A stretch of 13,930 nucleotides of DNA from JAAZDN01 sp964440875 (GCA_964440875.1 CAYTTS010000033.1:1-13930); one strand, 5' to 3'. Counted from the stretch's first letter, positions 1 to 8,035 are shown. The notes: generated by a model from the letters alone, not told the origin. Numbers and translations are program-made.

Positions 1-42
1 GCTTAGCTCACTAATCTATACTAATATTAAATATTCCCACAC

Positions 43-660
43 TTACTTGACACTAGCTGTAACTTCTTTATTGTATTTTTCCATTAACTTAAGGCGGCGT
101 TTCATTAAGGGTGGAATAAAGAAGTATAGTTTATAGAATTTTTCATTAATAAATTTGAGTGTGCCTTTAACGCTTTCTTTAATGCCACTTGCTTTAGGGT
201 TTCTTTGTGTAAAAATAAAGATCATTAGCACGTTATCGATGAATTTTAATTGCTTGAAATATCTTTTTCGTAAGTGTTCATCATTAGGGATATTATCTAA
301 GACAAATAAATCGACCCAAGGGCCACTATCTGGAAATGATGTTTTCGGTATTTTTTCTGAAACTTCCATCTTACGCGAGCGAAATTTTGGGGTTGTGTTG
401 AAGTAACGCTCTGATGTTTCAAACGATTGAAAATAATAATCTTTAGGATAATTGTTTTTATCTTTTAAGATTGTGATTAACTTATTATAATTACTACGGT
501 CCAATACGATATCAACATCATCATCCCAGGGGATAAAGCCATGATGGCGAACAGCCCCAAGAAAGGTGCCCCCGTATAGTGAATAATCGATATTATGTTT
601 TTTACAAATCTTATCTAATGTAATTAAGACATCTTAGATCTCTGTTTGTAATTGATTCAT
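43..660 (-). pseudogene. LicD-family phosphotransferase, broken by an early stop
   Basis: LicD-family proteins are nucleotidyltransferase-fold enzymes that attach phosphocholine or similar groups to surface glycans. Translating back from position 660 (ATG with a GGGGAC ribosome site at 671-666) gives an N-terminus typical of the family: a short helix, then YGGTFLGAVRHHGFIPWDDD followed by VDIVL, which is the glycine-rich and triple-Asp metal-binding core. Codon 9 is TAA (634-636) where the family usually has a hydrophobic residue in a motif like EILDVL, so one base change (TTA to TAA) explains it. Past the stop the frame is open to 43. The only nearby restart, TTG at 504, would lose the Asp motif. 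The frame would be about 205 codons, against roughly 260-280 usual for LicD, and ends soon after LMEKYNKE, so the C-terminus also looks shortened. It is probably a dead gene; a sequencing error at codon 9 is the alternative. Confidence 0.75.
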
Positions 661-682
661 ATGCAGTCCCCATTTCTATTAG

Positions 683-691
683 ATTATATCA
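683..691 (-). promoter_or_regulatory. Extended -10 promoter of the licD-type gene
   Basis: On the minus strand the sequence reads TGATATAAT, a perfect extended -10 element. There is no clear -35 box. Transcription would start near 676, only about 16 bases before the ATG at 660, leaving just enough leader for the GGGGAC ribosome site. Confidence 0.5.
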
Positions 692-739
692 TTAATTAAT
701 TAGTAATTTAGCTTTTTGTTATTATTGTGATCTTTCGTT

Positions 740-781
740 TATGATTATACTTTTAAACTTATTTCATAAATTTGTTATGAT
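740..781 (+). promoter_or_regulatory. Weak promoter candidates for the DsbA-family gene
   Basis: Two -10-like boxes lie upstream of the gene starting at 822: TATACT at 746-751 and TATGAT at 776-781. Neither has a good -35 box at 16-18 bases. One of them probably drives the gene, but the sequence does not decide which. Confidence 0.25.
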
Positions 782-821
782 TGAGAGTAGAGTAGTAAAA
801 CAATTTAGAAAAGGTGATTTT

Positions 822-1727
822 ATGAGAAATATGGCATGTAATTTAGAGACTGGTGTTTGTGAAGTTAACTTAGATATTGATGTATCGAAGTTTGACTATG
901 TTGCCCCAACTGTGGTGGATAAGGTAAGGGTTGAATATTTTACCGATCCACTTTGTAGTGCTTGTTTTGTTTTTGAACCCGTTATTGAAGAGTTTATCGA
1001 GTTATATTCGGGTAAAATTGATTTCATTCCAGTAATGGGCGGTTTAATGCCGAATCTAACGTTTTCTGAAGAAGAACGTAGCAAAATGGCTGACAACATG
1101 GAAGCGCTCGGAGAACAGTTTAATATGGGAGTGAGTGGCAAAGTAATGCGCGAGTATCCAGTCTCCTCATCATTTCCACCATCACTTGCATACTTAGCTG
1201 TAAAGAAGCAAAGTGAGAGTCTTGCATTAATTTATTTACGCCGACTTCGCGAAGCGGTCTATATTGAAGAAAAAGATATTTCAAAAGAAGCAGTTCTTGT
1301 TGAACTTGCTAGTGAACTAGCGATTGACCACGACCAATTTTTAGTAGACTTTTATGGTAGTGAAGTGTTAGATGAGTTAGAATACGATATTGCCTATACA
1401 GTAATGAACGGTGTTACTGGTTTTCCATCAATCGTTATTTATGGACTTGATGGTACTTCAATGATTATTCGTAGTGTAAATGATATTAATATTTTCATCG
1501 ATGCAATGGACAGATTTAAAATAGCCGCTAATGAAAAAAATAAATACGATACATCAAATGTTTTATTAACATCACATTATTTAAGTGACCGCGAAGTAGC
1601 ATCAAAAATTAATGCATACTTTAGTGATGACTTTATCAAAGAGTTTGAAGTAGATGATAATGTAATGACACTTAATGTGAATGGTAGTAAGTATTTTAGA
1701 TTGAAAGCAGATCGCAATGAAATATAA
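822..1727 (+). CDS. DsbA-family thioredoxin-fold protein (SpxH/FrnE-like)
   Basis: This is a 301-residue thioredoxin-fold protein of the DsbA/FrnE superfamily. It has no signal peptide, so it should act in the cytoplasm. The redox motif CSAC is at residues 45-48 after VEYFTDPL, and the cis-proline loop GFP is at 200-202; between them lies the helical insert usual for this family. In Bacillota the close relatives of this layout are SpxH (YjbH), the adaptor that brings Spx to ClpXP, and predicted dithiol-disulfide isomerases. I cannot choose between these roles. The N-terminus carries a second Cys pair, C6 and C13, in CNLETGVC, which could bind metal or be redox active. The start at 822 is preferred over 741 because AAAGGTG lies just upstream and the 27 residues before it look like untranslated leader. 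The 3' end overlaps the following aminotransferase pseudogene by 11 bases, so the two were probably co-transcribed. Confidence 0.8.
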   Translation: MRNMACNLETGVCEVNLDIDVSKFDYVAPTVVDKVRVEYFTDPLCSACFVFEPVIEEFIELYSGKIDFIPVMGGLMPNLTFSEEERSKMADNMEALGEQFNMGVSGKVMREYPVSSSFPPSLAYLAVKKQSESLALIYLRRLREAVYIEEKDISKEAVLVELASELAIDHDQFLVDFYGSEVLDELEYDIAYTVMNGVTGFPSIVIYGLDGTSMIIRSVNDINIFIDAMDRFKIAANEKNKYDTSNVLLTSHYLSDREVASKINAYFSDDFIKEFEVDDNVMTLNVNGSKYFRLKADRNEI

Positions 1728-2867
1728 TTTTGAGAAGTTTGTAAATAGAAAAAACCTAAAATCGATTAAATGAGAACATAGTGTTAATGATTTTCCACCA
1801 TTTTCAATAGCGGATACGGACTTTGAGTATCCAAAACAATTAACACAGGCATTTAATGAGTATACCTCTAAGATGATCTTTGGCTATACCCGCCCGTCGG
1901 AAACGTACTACACAAGTTTTATAAGTTGGATGGAGCGTCGCCACGACTTTCAAGTTACGCGTGAATGGATTGTAGATGGAAGTGGTGTCATCAACGGCAT
2001 TAACACGGCAATTAGAGCTTATACAAATGAAGGTGACAAATTATGATAATGACACCAGTGTATGCACCATTTAAAGGAAGTATCGAAGTAACTAAACGTA
2101 CTGTAGTTGATGTCCCATTAATCTATAGTGAAAATAAGTATACCATTGACTTTCTTTTACTAGAAGAAAGTGCCAAAAAATCACAAATGCTCATAATGTG
2201 TAGGCCACATAACCCTGTTGGCCGTGTGTGGAGTGAAGATGAACTAAAACTTATCGCCGATATTTGTGAGCGCCACGATGTAATAATCGTATCCGATGAA
2301 ATCCACATGGATATTATTATGCCAAATCACAAACATTTAGTCTTCGCAAGTATTAGCAACTACGTCCAAAACAACAGCGTCATCTTAACAAGTGCCAGCA
2401 AATCCTTTAATATTGCAGGCGCACAAACATCAATGGCACTAATCGCTAACGCAGAAATGCGCGAAAAGTATGAAAATGTTCAAAGATCATATGCCTTCTA
2501 TGGTATCAATGCATTTGGCTTTAAACTTAGCGAGATTGCCTATACGCAACTTGAGGACTGGTTTGATGAATTTATCAGTGTTATCGAGACAAATCGAAAA
2601 TACCTATTTGACTACATGACAAACTTTTTATCAGACATCTTTGTCGTTCCACTAGAAGGAACCTACTTACAATGGATTGATTTTAGTAGTTTAGGCTTAT
2701 CAGATGAAGCACTAAATGAATTACTAATAAATAGTGGACTCGTACTATCAGAAGGAATTGGCTACGGTGAAGCAGGATCACAATTTATGCGCTTTAATCT
2801 TGCGATTCCAACTAGTACTTTAGTTGCGGCATTAGAAGTGTTACATCAGACAATTATTGCGATGTAA
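1717..2867 (+). pseudogene. MalY/PatB-type PLP aminotransferase, nonsense plus frameshift
   Basis: MalY/PatB proteins are fold-type I PLP enzymes with cystathionine beta-lyase activity; MalY also modulates maltose regulation in E. coli. The reading frame starts at 1717 inside the end of the previous gene with MKYNFEKFVNRKNLKSIK, the expected family N-terminus. Codon 19 (1771-1773) is TGA where the family has a conserved Trp (SLKW). The frame then continues through FPPFSIADTDFEYP and FGYTRPSE to GDKL at 2041-2043, where it meets stops. The rest of the protein continues in the next frame from 2043 (MIMTPVYAPF), so one base is missing. The C-terminal part is well preserved: CRPHNPVGRVW, VSDEIHMD and the PLP lysine in TSASKSFNIAG. 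The whole would be about 383 residues, normal for the family. Two independent lesions argue for real decay. The downstream 274-residue part lacks the N-terminal arm and is unlikely to work alone. Confidence 0.85.
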
Positions 2868-2896
2868 GCAAATTATTGTAATTATTTATTATAAAC

Positions 2897-2935
2897 GAGC
2901 GTTATTATTGAATCACAATAATATCGCTCATTTTT
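2897..2935 (+). terminator. Rho-independent terminator after the aminotransferase pseudogene
   Basis: Two 14-base arms (2897-2910 and 2916-2929) pair with a single mismatch around a 5-base loop AATCA. A run of five T follows at 2931-2935. It separates the left unit from the ABC transporter operon. Confidence 0.85.
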
Positions 2936-2970
2936 AATTTACATAAATTTTACACAAATAATTGGAATAG

Positions 2971-2998
2971 TTTACTAAGGCTTGTTATATTTACTAGG
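2971..2998 (+). repeat. Direct repeat TTTACTA(A)GG, candidate regulator site
   Basis: TTTACTAAGG at 2971-2980 is repeated as TTTACTAGG at 2990-2998, a spacing of 19 bases or about two helical turns. It lies some 55-80 bases upstream of the -35 box of the operon promoter. AraC-family regulators commonly bind paired direct repeats in such positions, and a YesN-type regulator is encoded in this operon. That this is its site is inference. Confidence 0.35.
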
Positions 2999-3051
2999 TG
3001 TTAAAAACAAATCATTGCATATAGTATCAAATAGTCCACATTTATATCATT

Positions 3052-3080
3052 TTGACTAATTGTCGCCAAATATATATAAG
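3052..3080 (+). promoter_or_regulatory. Sigma-A-type promoter of the ABC transporter operon
   Basis: TTGACT (3052-3057) is separated by 17 bases from TATAAG (3075-3080), a near-consensus vegetative promoter. Transcription would begin near 3087. The leader holds the ribosome site AAGGAGG at 3098-3104, well placed before the ATG at 3115. No long leader or riboswitch fits in this space. Confidence 0.75.
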
Positions 3081-3114
3081 AGTATGATGAATATAACAAG
3101 GAGGAATTAAGAAA

Positions 3115-4386
3115 ATGAAGAAATTTTTAGTTAGTATTTTATTATTAGCATTCCTAGTCGGTTGTGGTTCAAAAGCTCCAACTGAAGATGGTGTAACAGA
3201 AGTAACTTTCTGGCATGTCTTTTCTGAGAGTTTTGGGGCTCCAGCAATTAATGAGATCGTCGATTCATTTAATGAATCGCAAGATGAGATTAAAGTTACA
3301 GCTGTTTATAACCCAGATATGTATCCTGGATTAATGAGAAATTTACAAGCAGAGGTAGTTGCGGGTAATAATCCATCAATTGTAATGATTGGGTATAACT
3401 ACTTAAAGTATTTTGAGGAAAACTTTAACTATAAGAGTCCACAAGAAATTGTTGATAAGCTAGTTCCTGAAGATAAAGACTTCATTAATGAAACGTTCTT
3501 AGACAATATCTTAACGCTTGCACAAGTTGATGGAAAACAAGTCGGATTACCACACTCAATTAGTACTCCAATTGTTTACTATAATGCAGATATGTTTGAA
3601 GCAGCAGGCTTAGATCCAAATAAACCGCCAGTAACATGGGAAGAAGTACGTAGTGTTGCGAAAACAATTAATGAAAAGACTGGTGATTATGGATTCTATA
3701 TGCAAGAATATGCTGATAACTGGGCAATTCAAGGCTTACTTGAAGGAAATGGCGCATCAATGTTAAAAGATGATAAAGCTAGCTTTGCATCTCCAGAGGC
3801 AGAAGTCGCATACCAAGTTTTAGCAGATATGGTTTTAGTTGATAAGTCAGCATTACATATTACAGCAGATGAAGGTATCCAAGCATTTATTAATGGAAAC
3901 GTTGGTATGTTAGTTGGTACTAGTGCTAAAATTGGTCAAATTGAGTCGGGAGCAGAATTTGATTTACGTGCAGTTGAATTCCCATTATTTGATGGCAAAG
4001 AAAGAATTATTCCAGCGGGCGGAAACTTCTTACCAATTATGGCAGAGTCAGAAGCAGAACAAGCAGCTGCATGGAAATTTATGAAGTATTTAATGTCACC
4101 TGAAAACTTAGGTAAATGGTCACTACACACTGGATATCTTCCACCAAGTGATGTGGTACTTGAAGATCCAACAGTGAAAAAGCATGTTGAAGAGAATCAA
4201 TTATATGCTGTAGCCTTAGGACAAGTAGACAATATATATTCTTGGGTAGCATATCCAAAGGATATTGGACCTAGAGCTGAAGAATTACTTGCACAAATGC
4301 GTGACAATATTCTTGGTGGTAATAAATCAGTTCGTGATGCACTCAAAGAAACACAAGATGAGTTGAACAAGTTATTATCTGAATAA
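3115..4386 (+). CDS. ABC transporter solute-binding lipoprotein (UgpB-like, family 1)
   Basis: This 423-residue extracellular solute-binding protein is anchored to the membrane by a lipid. Residues 1-16 form a lipoprotein signal ending in the lipobox LVGC with Cys17. The mature protein starts the family 1 fold with VTFWHVFSE and has the features expected of UgpB-like proteins: MYPGLMRNLQAEVVAGNNPS, then GLPHSISTPIVYYNADMFEA, followed by the DNWAIQGLLEGNG segment. UgpB-type proteins bind glycerol-3-phosphate or glycerophosphodiesters, but the wider family also takes oligosaccharides, so the ligand is not settled. The gene is first in an operon with two permeases and an ATPase, which form its transporter. 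A strong ribosome site and a downstream hairpin suggest it is made in excess over the permeases, as is usual for binding proteins. Confidence 0.9.
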   Translation: MKKFLVSILLLAFLVGCGSKAPTEDGVTEVTFWHVFSESFGAPAINEIVDSFNESQDEIKVTAVYNPDMYPGLMRNLQAEVVAGNNPSIVMIGYNYLKYFEENFNYKSPQEIVDKLVPEDKDFINETFLDNILTLAQVDGKQVGLPHSISTPIVYYNADMFEAAGLDPNKPPVTWEEVRSVAKTINEKTGDYGFYMQEYADNWAIQGLLEGNGASMLKDDKASFASPEAEVAYQVLADMVLVDKSALHITADEGIQAFINGNVGMLVGTSAKIGQIESGAEFDLRAVEFPLFDGKERIIPAGGNFLPIMAESEAEQAAAWKFMKYLMSPENLGKWSLHTGYLPPSDVVLEDPTVKKHVEENQLYAVALGQVDNIYSWVAYPKDIGPRAEELLAQMRDNILGGNKSVRDALKETQDELNKLLSE

Positions 4387-4392
4387 TTACAT

Positions 4393-4414
4393 GAGATACT
4401 CGCAAGAGTATCTC
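4393..4414 (+). promoter_or_regulatory. Intercistronic hairpin with GCAA loop
   Basis: GAGATACTC (4393-4401) and GAGTATCTC (4406-4414) form a perfect 9-base-pair stem around the loop GCAA, a GNRA tetraloop. No T-run follows, so it is unlikely to be a full terminator. It lies between the binding-protein stop and the ribosome site of the first permease gene. Similar hairpins in other binding-protein operons protect the upstream message and lower downstream expression. Confidence 0.7.
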
Positions 4415-4437
4415 TCACTTTAAGGGAGTATGTAGAA

Positions 4438-5322
4438 ATGAAAAAAAGACTATTTAAAAATAAAAGTCTTAAGGGATGGTTACTAGTTGCGCCAGCATTA
4501 TTAGCATTTGCAATTTTTATGTTTTGGCCACTAATGTATACCGTATATTTAAGTTTCTTTAAGTGGAACTTAATATCAACCAAGACTTGGGTAGGTTTTA
4601 ATAATTATATAAAAATTTTGACAAGTAGGGATACTTTACAGCTATTAATTAATACGTTGTTATATATTACTGTCTTAGTACTATTGAACTTTGTATTGCC
4701 ATTTGTTTTAGCATTTATAAATTCAGTAGTGATGAAGAAAAGTAAAGAAAAATATAAAGTATGGCTTTTTACTTCGAGTGTAATATCATTAGTCGTTGGA
4801 GCAATTATCTTTCAATTTATCTTTAATCCAATATCAGGGCCAATTGCTTTAATTTTAAAGAAATTTGATGTAACTATGACAGCATGGTCTAAAACACAGG
4901 GGATGGCTATTGTCATCATTAGTTTAGTTGCTGTTTATAAAACATTTGGATATAACTTCTTAGTATTATTATCAGGTGTAAATAGTGTCGACCCTGAACT
5001 AATTGAAGCAGCACGTCTTGAGAATACGCCAAACCATAAGATATTTAGTAATATTGTTGTGCCATTAACATCAGCGACAACAATTTACGTGTTAATTATG
5101 AGTATTGTTCAAGGAATGCAATTTGTCTTCACACCAATTAAAATTTTAACGCAAGGATCACCAAATACGACAAATATAATTTATGCGGTTTATCAAGAAG
5201 CAATCTTATTTAGCGATTCCGGAGCGGCGTCAGCCTTATCGATAATTTCAATGATAATTTTCTTAGTTCTATTATATTTAGAATTTAAGTATGTTGAGAA
5301 GGGAGTTCATTATGAAAATTAA
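4438..5322 (+). CDS. ABC transporter permease, UgpA/MalF type
   Basis: This 294-residue inner-membrane permease pairs with the next gene product to form the channel of the importer. Six hydrophobic segments can be seen, beginning at about residues 13-39, 66-95 and 108-130. The cytoplasmic EAA loop that docks on the ATPase is at about 190-209, reading EAARLENTPNHKIFSNIVVP. The usual Gly of the motif (EAAxxDG) is Asn196 here. The nearest well-known relatives are UgpA and other sugar-type permeases of the binding-protein-dependent family. The ATG follows AAGGGA at good distance. The gene overlaps the next by 11 bases, which suggests coupled translation. Confidence 0.9.
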   Translation: MKKRLFKNKSLKGWLLVAPALLAFAIFMFWPLMYTVYLSFFKWNLISTKTWVGFNNYIKILTSRDTLQLLINTLLYITVLVLLNFVLPFVLAFINSVVMKKSKEKYKVWLFTSSVISLVVGAIIFQFIFNPISGPIALILKKFDVTMTAWSKTQGMAIVIISLVAVYKTFGYNFLVLLSGVNSVDPELIEAARLENTPNHKIFSNIVVPLTSATTIYVLIMSIVQGMQFVFTPIKILTQGSPNTTNIIYAVYQEAILFSDSGAASALSIISMIIFLVLLYLEFKYVEKGVHYEN

Positions 5323-6130
5323 AAAAGAATTTAAGTGGCATATTGTATTTATAATTTTAATTTTAATTATGCTATATCCAATTGTATTTGCAATCTCAAC
5401 TTCATTTAAAACACTGAATGAGGCGTATAACAATATGGGGATAATTCCAAATGAGTTTACATTGTCAGCCTATCAACGGGTTTTAAATGCGATACCGTTT
5501 GTAACAATTACAGGTAATACGTTTATCGTATCTACATTAATTACATTATTTAAATTAACAACAGGTGTTCTTGCTTCATATGCCTTCGTTTTCTTAGATT
5601 TTCGCGGTAAAAATGTTTTGTATTTTTTACTAATTGGAACGATTTTTATTCCATTTACAGTAACATTAATACCAAACTTTATTACGATATCCAAGATGGG
5701 CTTAAATGATAATATTATTGGTGTAGTCTTACCTCAGTTAGCAGATGCTACAGGTATTTTCCTGTTAAGACAACATATGAAGGGCATTCCGAACTCATTA
5801 TTAGAAGTTGCTGATTTAGAGAATGTTTCACATTTAAATAAATTACGCACAATTGTTATTCCAATGATTAAACCGGCAATACTATCAATCGGAATTATTT
5901 TCTTTATAAACTCGTGGAATGAATTTGTTTGGCCATCATTAATCTTAAAAACACAATCGAACTATACACTACCGCTAGCACTTCAAATGTTTGTAAGTGC
6001 AGAGGGTGGAACTGATATACCAGTCGCAATGGCAATTTCAGTTTTAACGATGCTACTACCGTTAGTTGTATATATGATTTGTCAGAAATATATTATTAAC
6101 ACATTTTCACAATCAGGAATAAAAGGATAG
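5312..6130 (+). CDS. ABC transporter permease, UgpE/MalG type
   Basis: This is the second channel subunit, 272 residues. It has an N-terminal membrane segment (about 10-29), the typical STSFKTLNEAY stretch after it, and further membrane spans to a C-terminal tail ending FSQSGIKG, characteristic of MalG/UgpE-type proteins (F-x-x-G-x-x-x-G-A/K-x-K-G). The EAA loop at 165-184 reads EVADLENVSHLNKLRTIVIP. As in its partner, the motif Gly is Asn (171). The start at 5312 is chosen over an in-frame ATG at 5291 because AAGGGAG at 5299-5305 is ideally spaced for 5312 and lies inside the longer version. Confidence 0.9.
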   Translation: MKIKKEFKWHIVFIILILIMLYPIVFAISTSFKTLNEAYNNMGIIPNEFTLSAYQRVLNAIPFVTITGNTFIVSTLITLFKLTTGVLASYAFVFLDFRGKNVLYFLLIGTIFIPFTVTLIPNFITISKMGLNDNIIGVVLPQLADATGIFLLRQHMKGIPNSLLEVADLENVSHLNKLRTIVIPMIKPAILSIGIIFFINSWNEFVWPSLILKTQSNYTLPLALQMFVSAEGGTDIPVAMAISVLTMLLPLVVYMICQKYIINTFSQSGIKG

Positions 6131-6139
6131 GAGATTATT

Positions 6140-7240
6140 ATGAATAATAGTATTAGTTTTAAAAATGTAAACAAGTCTTTTGGAGACGTATCAGTTATTA
6201 AAGATTTAAACTTAGATATTAAAGAGGGCGAGCGATTAATCTTACTTGGACCTTCTGGCTGCGGTAAATCTACAATACTACGAATGATTAGTGGGCTTGA
6301 AGACTTAACTGATGGTGAACTGTATTTAAATGGTGAACTAGCAAATGATATTGAAAGTGGAGATCGTTCAATTGCGATGGTTTTTCAAAACTATGCTTTA
6401 TATCCACATATGAGTGTAAAAGACAATGTTGAATATGGCCTCAAAATGAATAAGACTCCAAAACCAGTTCGTGATGAAAAAGTAGCAGAAGTTTTAGATG
6501 TATTGGGATTAGGAGACTTAGGTGAGCGAAAACCGAAAGAGTTATCTGGGGGACAAAGACAGCGAGTCGCATTATCAAGAGCAATTGTAAAAGACTCAAA
6601 CTTCTTCCTGCTTGATGAACCATTATCAAACTTAGATGCCCAATTACGTGGTCATGCTCGAAAAGAATTAGTAAGAATACATGAAATCTATAAGCAAACA
6701 TTTGTGTATGTTACACATGATCAAGTTGAGGCAATGACAATTGGTCATAGAATTGCACTTCTTAATGAAGGAAGAATTCAAATGATTGATACACCAAAGA
6801 ACGTTTATCATCGTCCAGCTAATATATTTGTTGCGAAATTTATTGGATCACCATCAATGAATATTTTACCTATTGAATATACTAACAATACTGTTGTTGT
6901 AGGTGAAAAACAACTAGCACTAGACAATGACTGGCCAGAACATATTAATGAGTCTGGGCGCAACTTAGCTTATTTAGGAATCCGTCCTGAAAATATTACT
7001 TTAAGCAATGAGCCGTCCGCAATTAACATTCCAGTTGTCGTGGATTACATTGAAGACTACGGAAACCGACTAGGTGTCTACTTTAAAGTAAATGATGAGG
7101 AATTAATTGCAACGATGGATTATGGAAATTTTAAAGAAAATGATGAAGTATACTGGAATATTGATACTAGTAAGCTACATTTCTTTGATGAAACTGAAAA
7201 CTCGATTGGATATCCACAAATAATATTGGAGGAAGATTAA
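6140..7240 (+). CDS. ABC transporter ATPase, UgpC/MsmX type
   Basis: This 366-residue cytoplasmic ATPase powers the importer. Visible motifs in order are Walker A GPSGCGKS (37-44), Q-loop Q83, signature LSGGQRQ (135-141), Walker B FFLLDEP (155-161), D-loop SNLD and switch His193 in VTHDQ. Residues from about 235 form the C-terminal regulatory domain with TOBE/OB elements (LGIRPENI, then VDYIEDYGNRLGVYFKV), as in MalK, UgpC and MsmX. Unlike genomes with one shared MsmX, this operon carries its own ATPase. A TAGGAG site precedes the ATG, and the stop directly abuts the next start. Confidence 0.92.
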   Translation: MNNSISFKNVNKSFGDVSVIKDLNLDIKEGERLILLGPSGCGKSTILRMISGLEDLTDGELYLNGELANDIESGDRSIAMVFQNYALYPHMSVKDNVEYGLKMNKTPKPVRDEKVAEVLDVLGLGDLGERKPKELSGGQRQRVALSRAIVKDSNFFLLDEPLSNLDAQLRGHARKELVRIHEIYKQTFVYVTHDQVEAMTIGHRIALLNEGRIQMIDTPKNVYHRPANIFVAKFIGSPSMNILPIEYTNNTVVVGEKQLALDNDWPEHINESGRNLAYLGIRPENITLSNEPSAINIPVVVDYIEDYGNRLGVYFKVNDEELIATMDYGNFKENDEVYWNIDTSKLHFFDETENSIGYPQIILEED

Positions 7241-8035
7241 ATGAAAATATTTATTAGTTCCCTAGTTAATGATTTTGATAATATGGAAGAAGTAGCATTA
7301 TGGGTAGACAGTTTAAAAGATCCAAATATTGGTGTCGAGTTGATTGCCTTTACGCATGACAAAGAATATTCTGAAAGATTGAATAATATTTTAGAAACAA
7401 TTACATGCCCAATTTCATTCCATGGCCCATATATCGATGTTGAGGCGACAAGCGAAATTGGCAGTGATGCCTATGAGTTTTATAAGAAAAGTTATTTAGA
7501 AGTCGCACAGTTAGCCCATAAATATAATGTGCATCATATTGTTTATCATTACAGTCAACTCGGCTTTAATGAAGAAACACTATCGCAAGCAAAAATGAAT
7601 AGTACCGAGAGCATTAAATATATTCAAGAACTACAAGCTAAATATGGTGTTCCAATTGTAATTGAAAATTTAGCATTTGTAAAAAACACTTTGCCACTTT
7701 ATTCAAATGAACAGTATAAAAATATATTTAGTGACTTTGAAAGTGCGAAGAGTATAATAGATGTTGGACATGCAAATATAAACAAGCTTGATGTACAAGA
7801 TTTTTTAAAAACTCATGGAGATAGAGTCATGGCATATCATTTCCACAATAATGATGGTAGTCAAGATAATCACCAACGGGTTCGCGATGGAAGTGTTGAC
7901 TATGATGAAATTATGGATGCTTATAATAAATATACACCAACAGCAAATATCGTTATTGAATATGAACCACATCTTAACTGTACTAAAGAACAACTTTTAG
8001 ACGATATAAATTATATTAAATCATTAATTAAATAA
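7241..8035 (+). CDS. Sugar phosphate isomerase/epimerase-like TIM-barrel protein
   Basis: This 264-residue protein belongs to the xylose isomerase-like / AP endonuclease 2 TIM-barrel family. Candidate metal and substrate residues lie at the expected strand ends: E33 (GVELIAF), H61 (SFHGPY), H99/H103, E142 (IVIENLA), D174 and H177 (IIDVGHAN), H200/H202 (YHFHNNDG), D205, H211 and E240 (IVIEYEP). Family members isomerise or epimerise sugars and inositol derivatives, cut abasic DNA, or cleave other compounds, so the reaction cannot be named from sequence. It lies inside the transporter operon directly after the ATPase (no gap) and so probably acts on the imported compound. The ribosome site GGAGGAAG lies within the end of the ATPase gene. 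It has no signal peptide and is cytoplasmic. Confidence 0.8.
   Translation: MKIFISSLVNDFDNMEEVALWVDSLKDPNIGVELIAFTHDKEYSERLNNILETITCPISFHGPYIDVEATSEIGSDAYEFYKKSYLEVAQLAHKYNVHHIVYHYSQLGFNEETLSQAKMNSTESIKYIQELQAKYGVPIVIENLAFVKNTLPLYSNEQYKNIFSDFESAKSIIDVGHANINKLDVQDFLKTHGDRVMAYHFHNNDGSQDNHQRVRDGSVDYDEIMDAYNKYTPTANIVIEYEPHLNCTKEQLLDDINYIKSLIK

Noticed and set aside
155..406. Plus-strand open frame opposite the licD-type gene
   Set aside because: It is a shadow of the licD frame with no recognisable motif or ribosome site.
741..821. Longer N-terminus for the DsbA-family protein starting at 741
   Set aside because: The extra residues show no family similarity and no ribosome site precedes 741, while AAAGGTG sits correctly before 822.
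1771..1773. TGA read as Trp (genetic code 4)
   Set aside because: All intact genes here use TGG for Trp, the kinase gene ends in TGA at an overlap with the next start, and the same broken gene has a frameshift as well.
2868..3114. Riboswitch or T-box in the leader of the operon
   Set aside because: The promoter lies only about 35 bases before the start codon, leaving no room for a structured leader; the only strong fold is the upstream terminator.
4197..4583. Minus-strand 128-codon open frame across the binding protein and permease junction
   Set aside because: It is antisense to two well-supported genes, has no family features, and its composition mirrors the coding strand.
5291..5311. Upstream ATG at 5291 for the second permease
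   Set aside because: The best ribosome site lies inside this stretch and is spaced for 5312.
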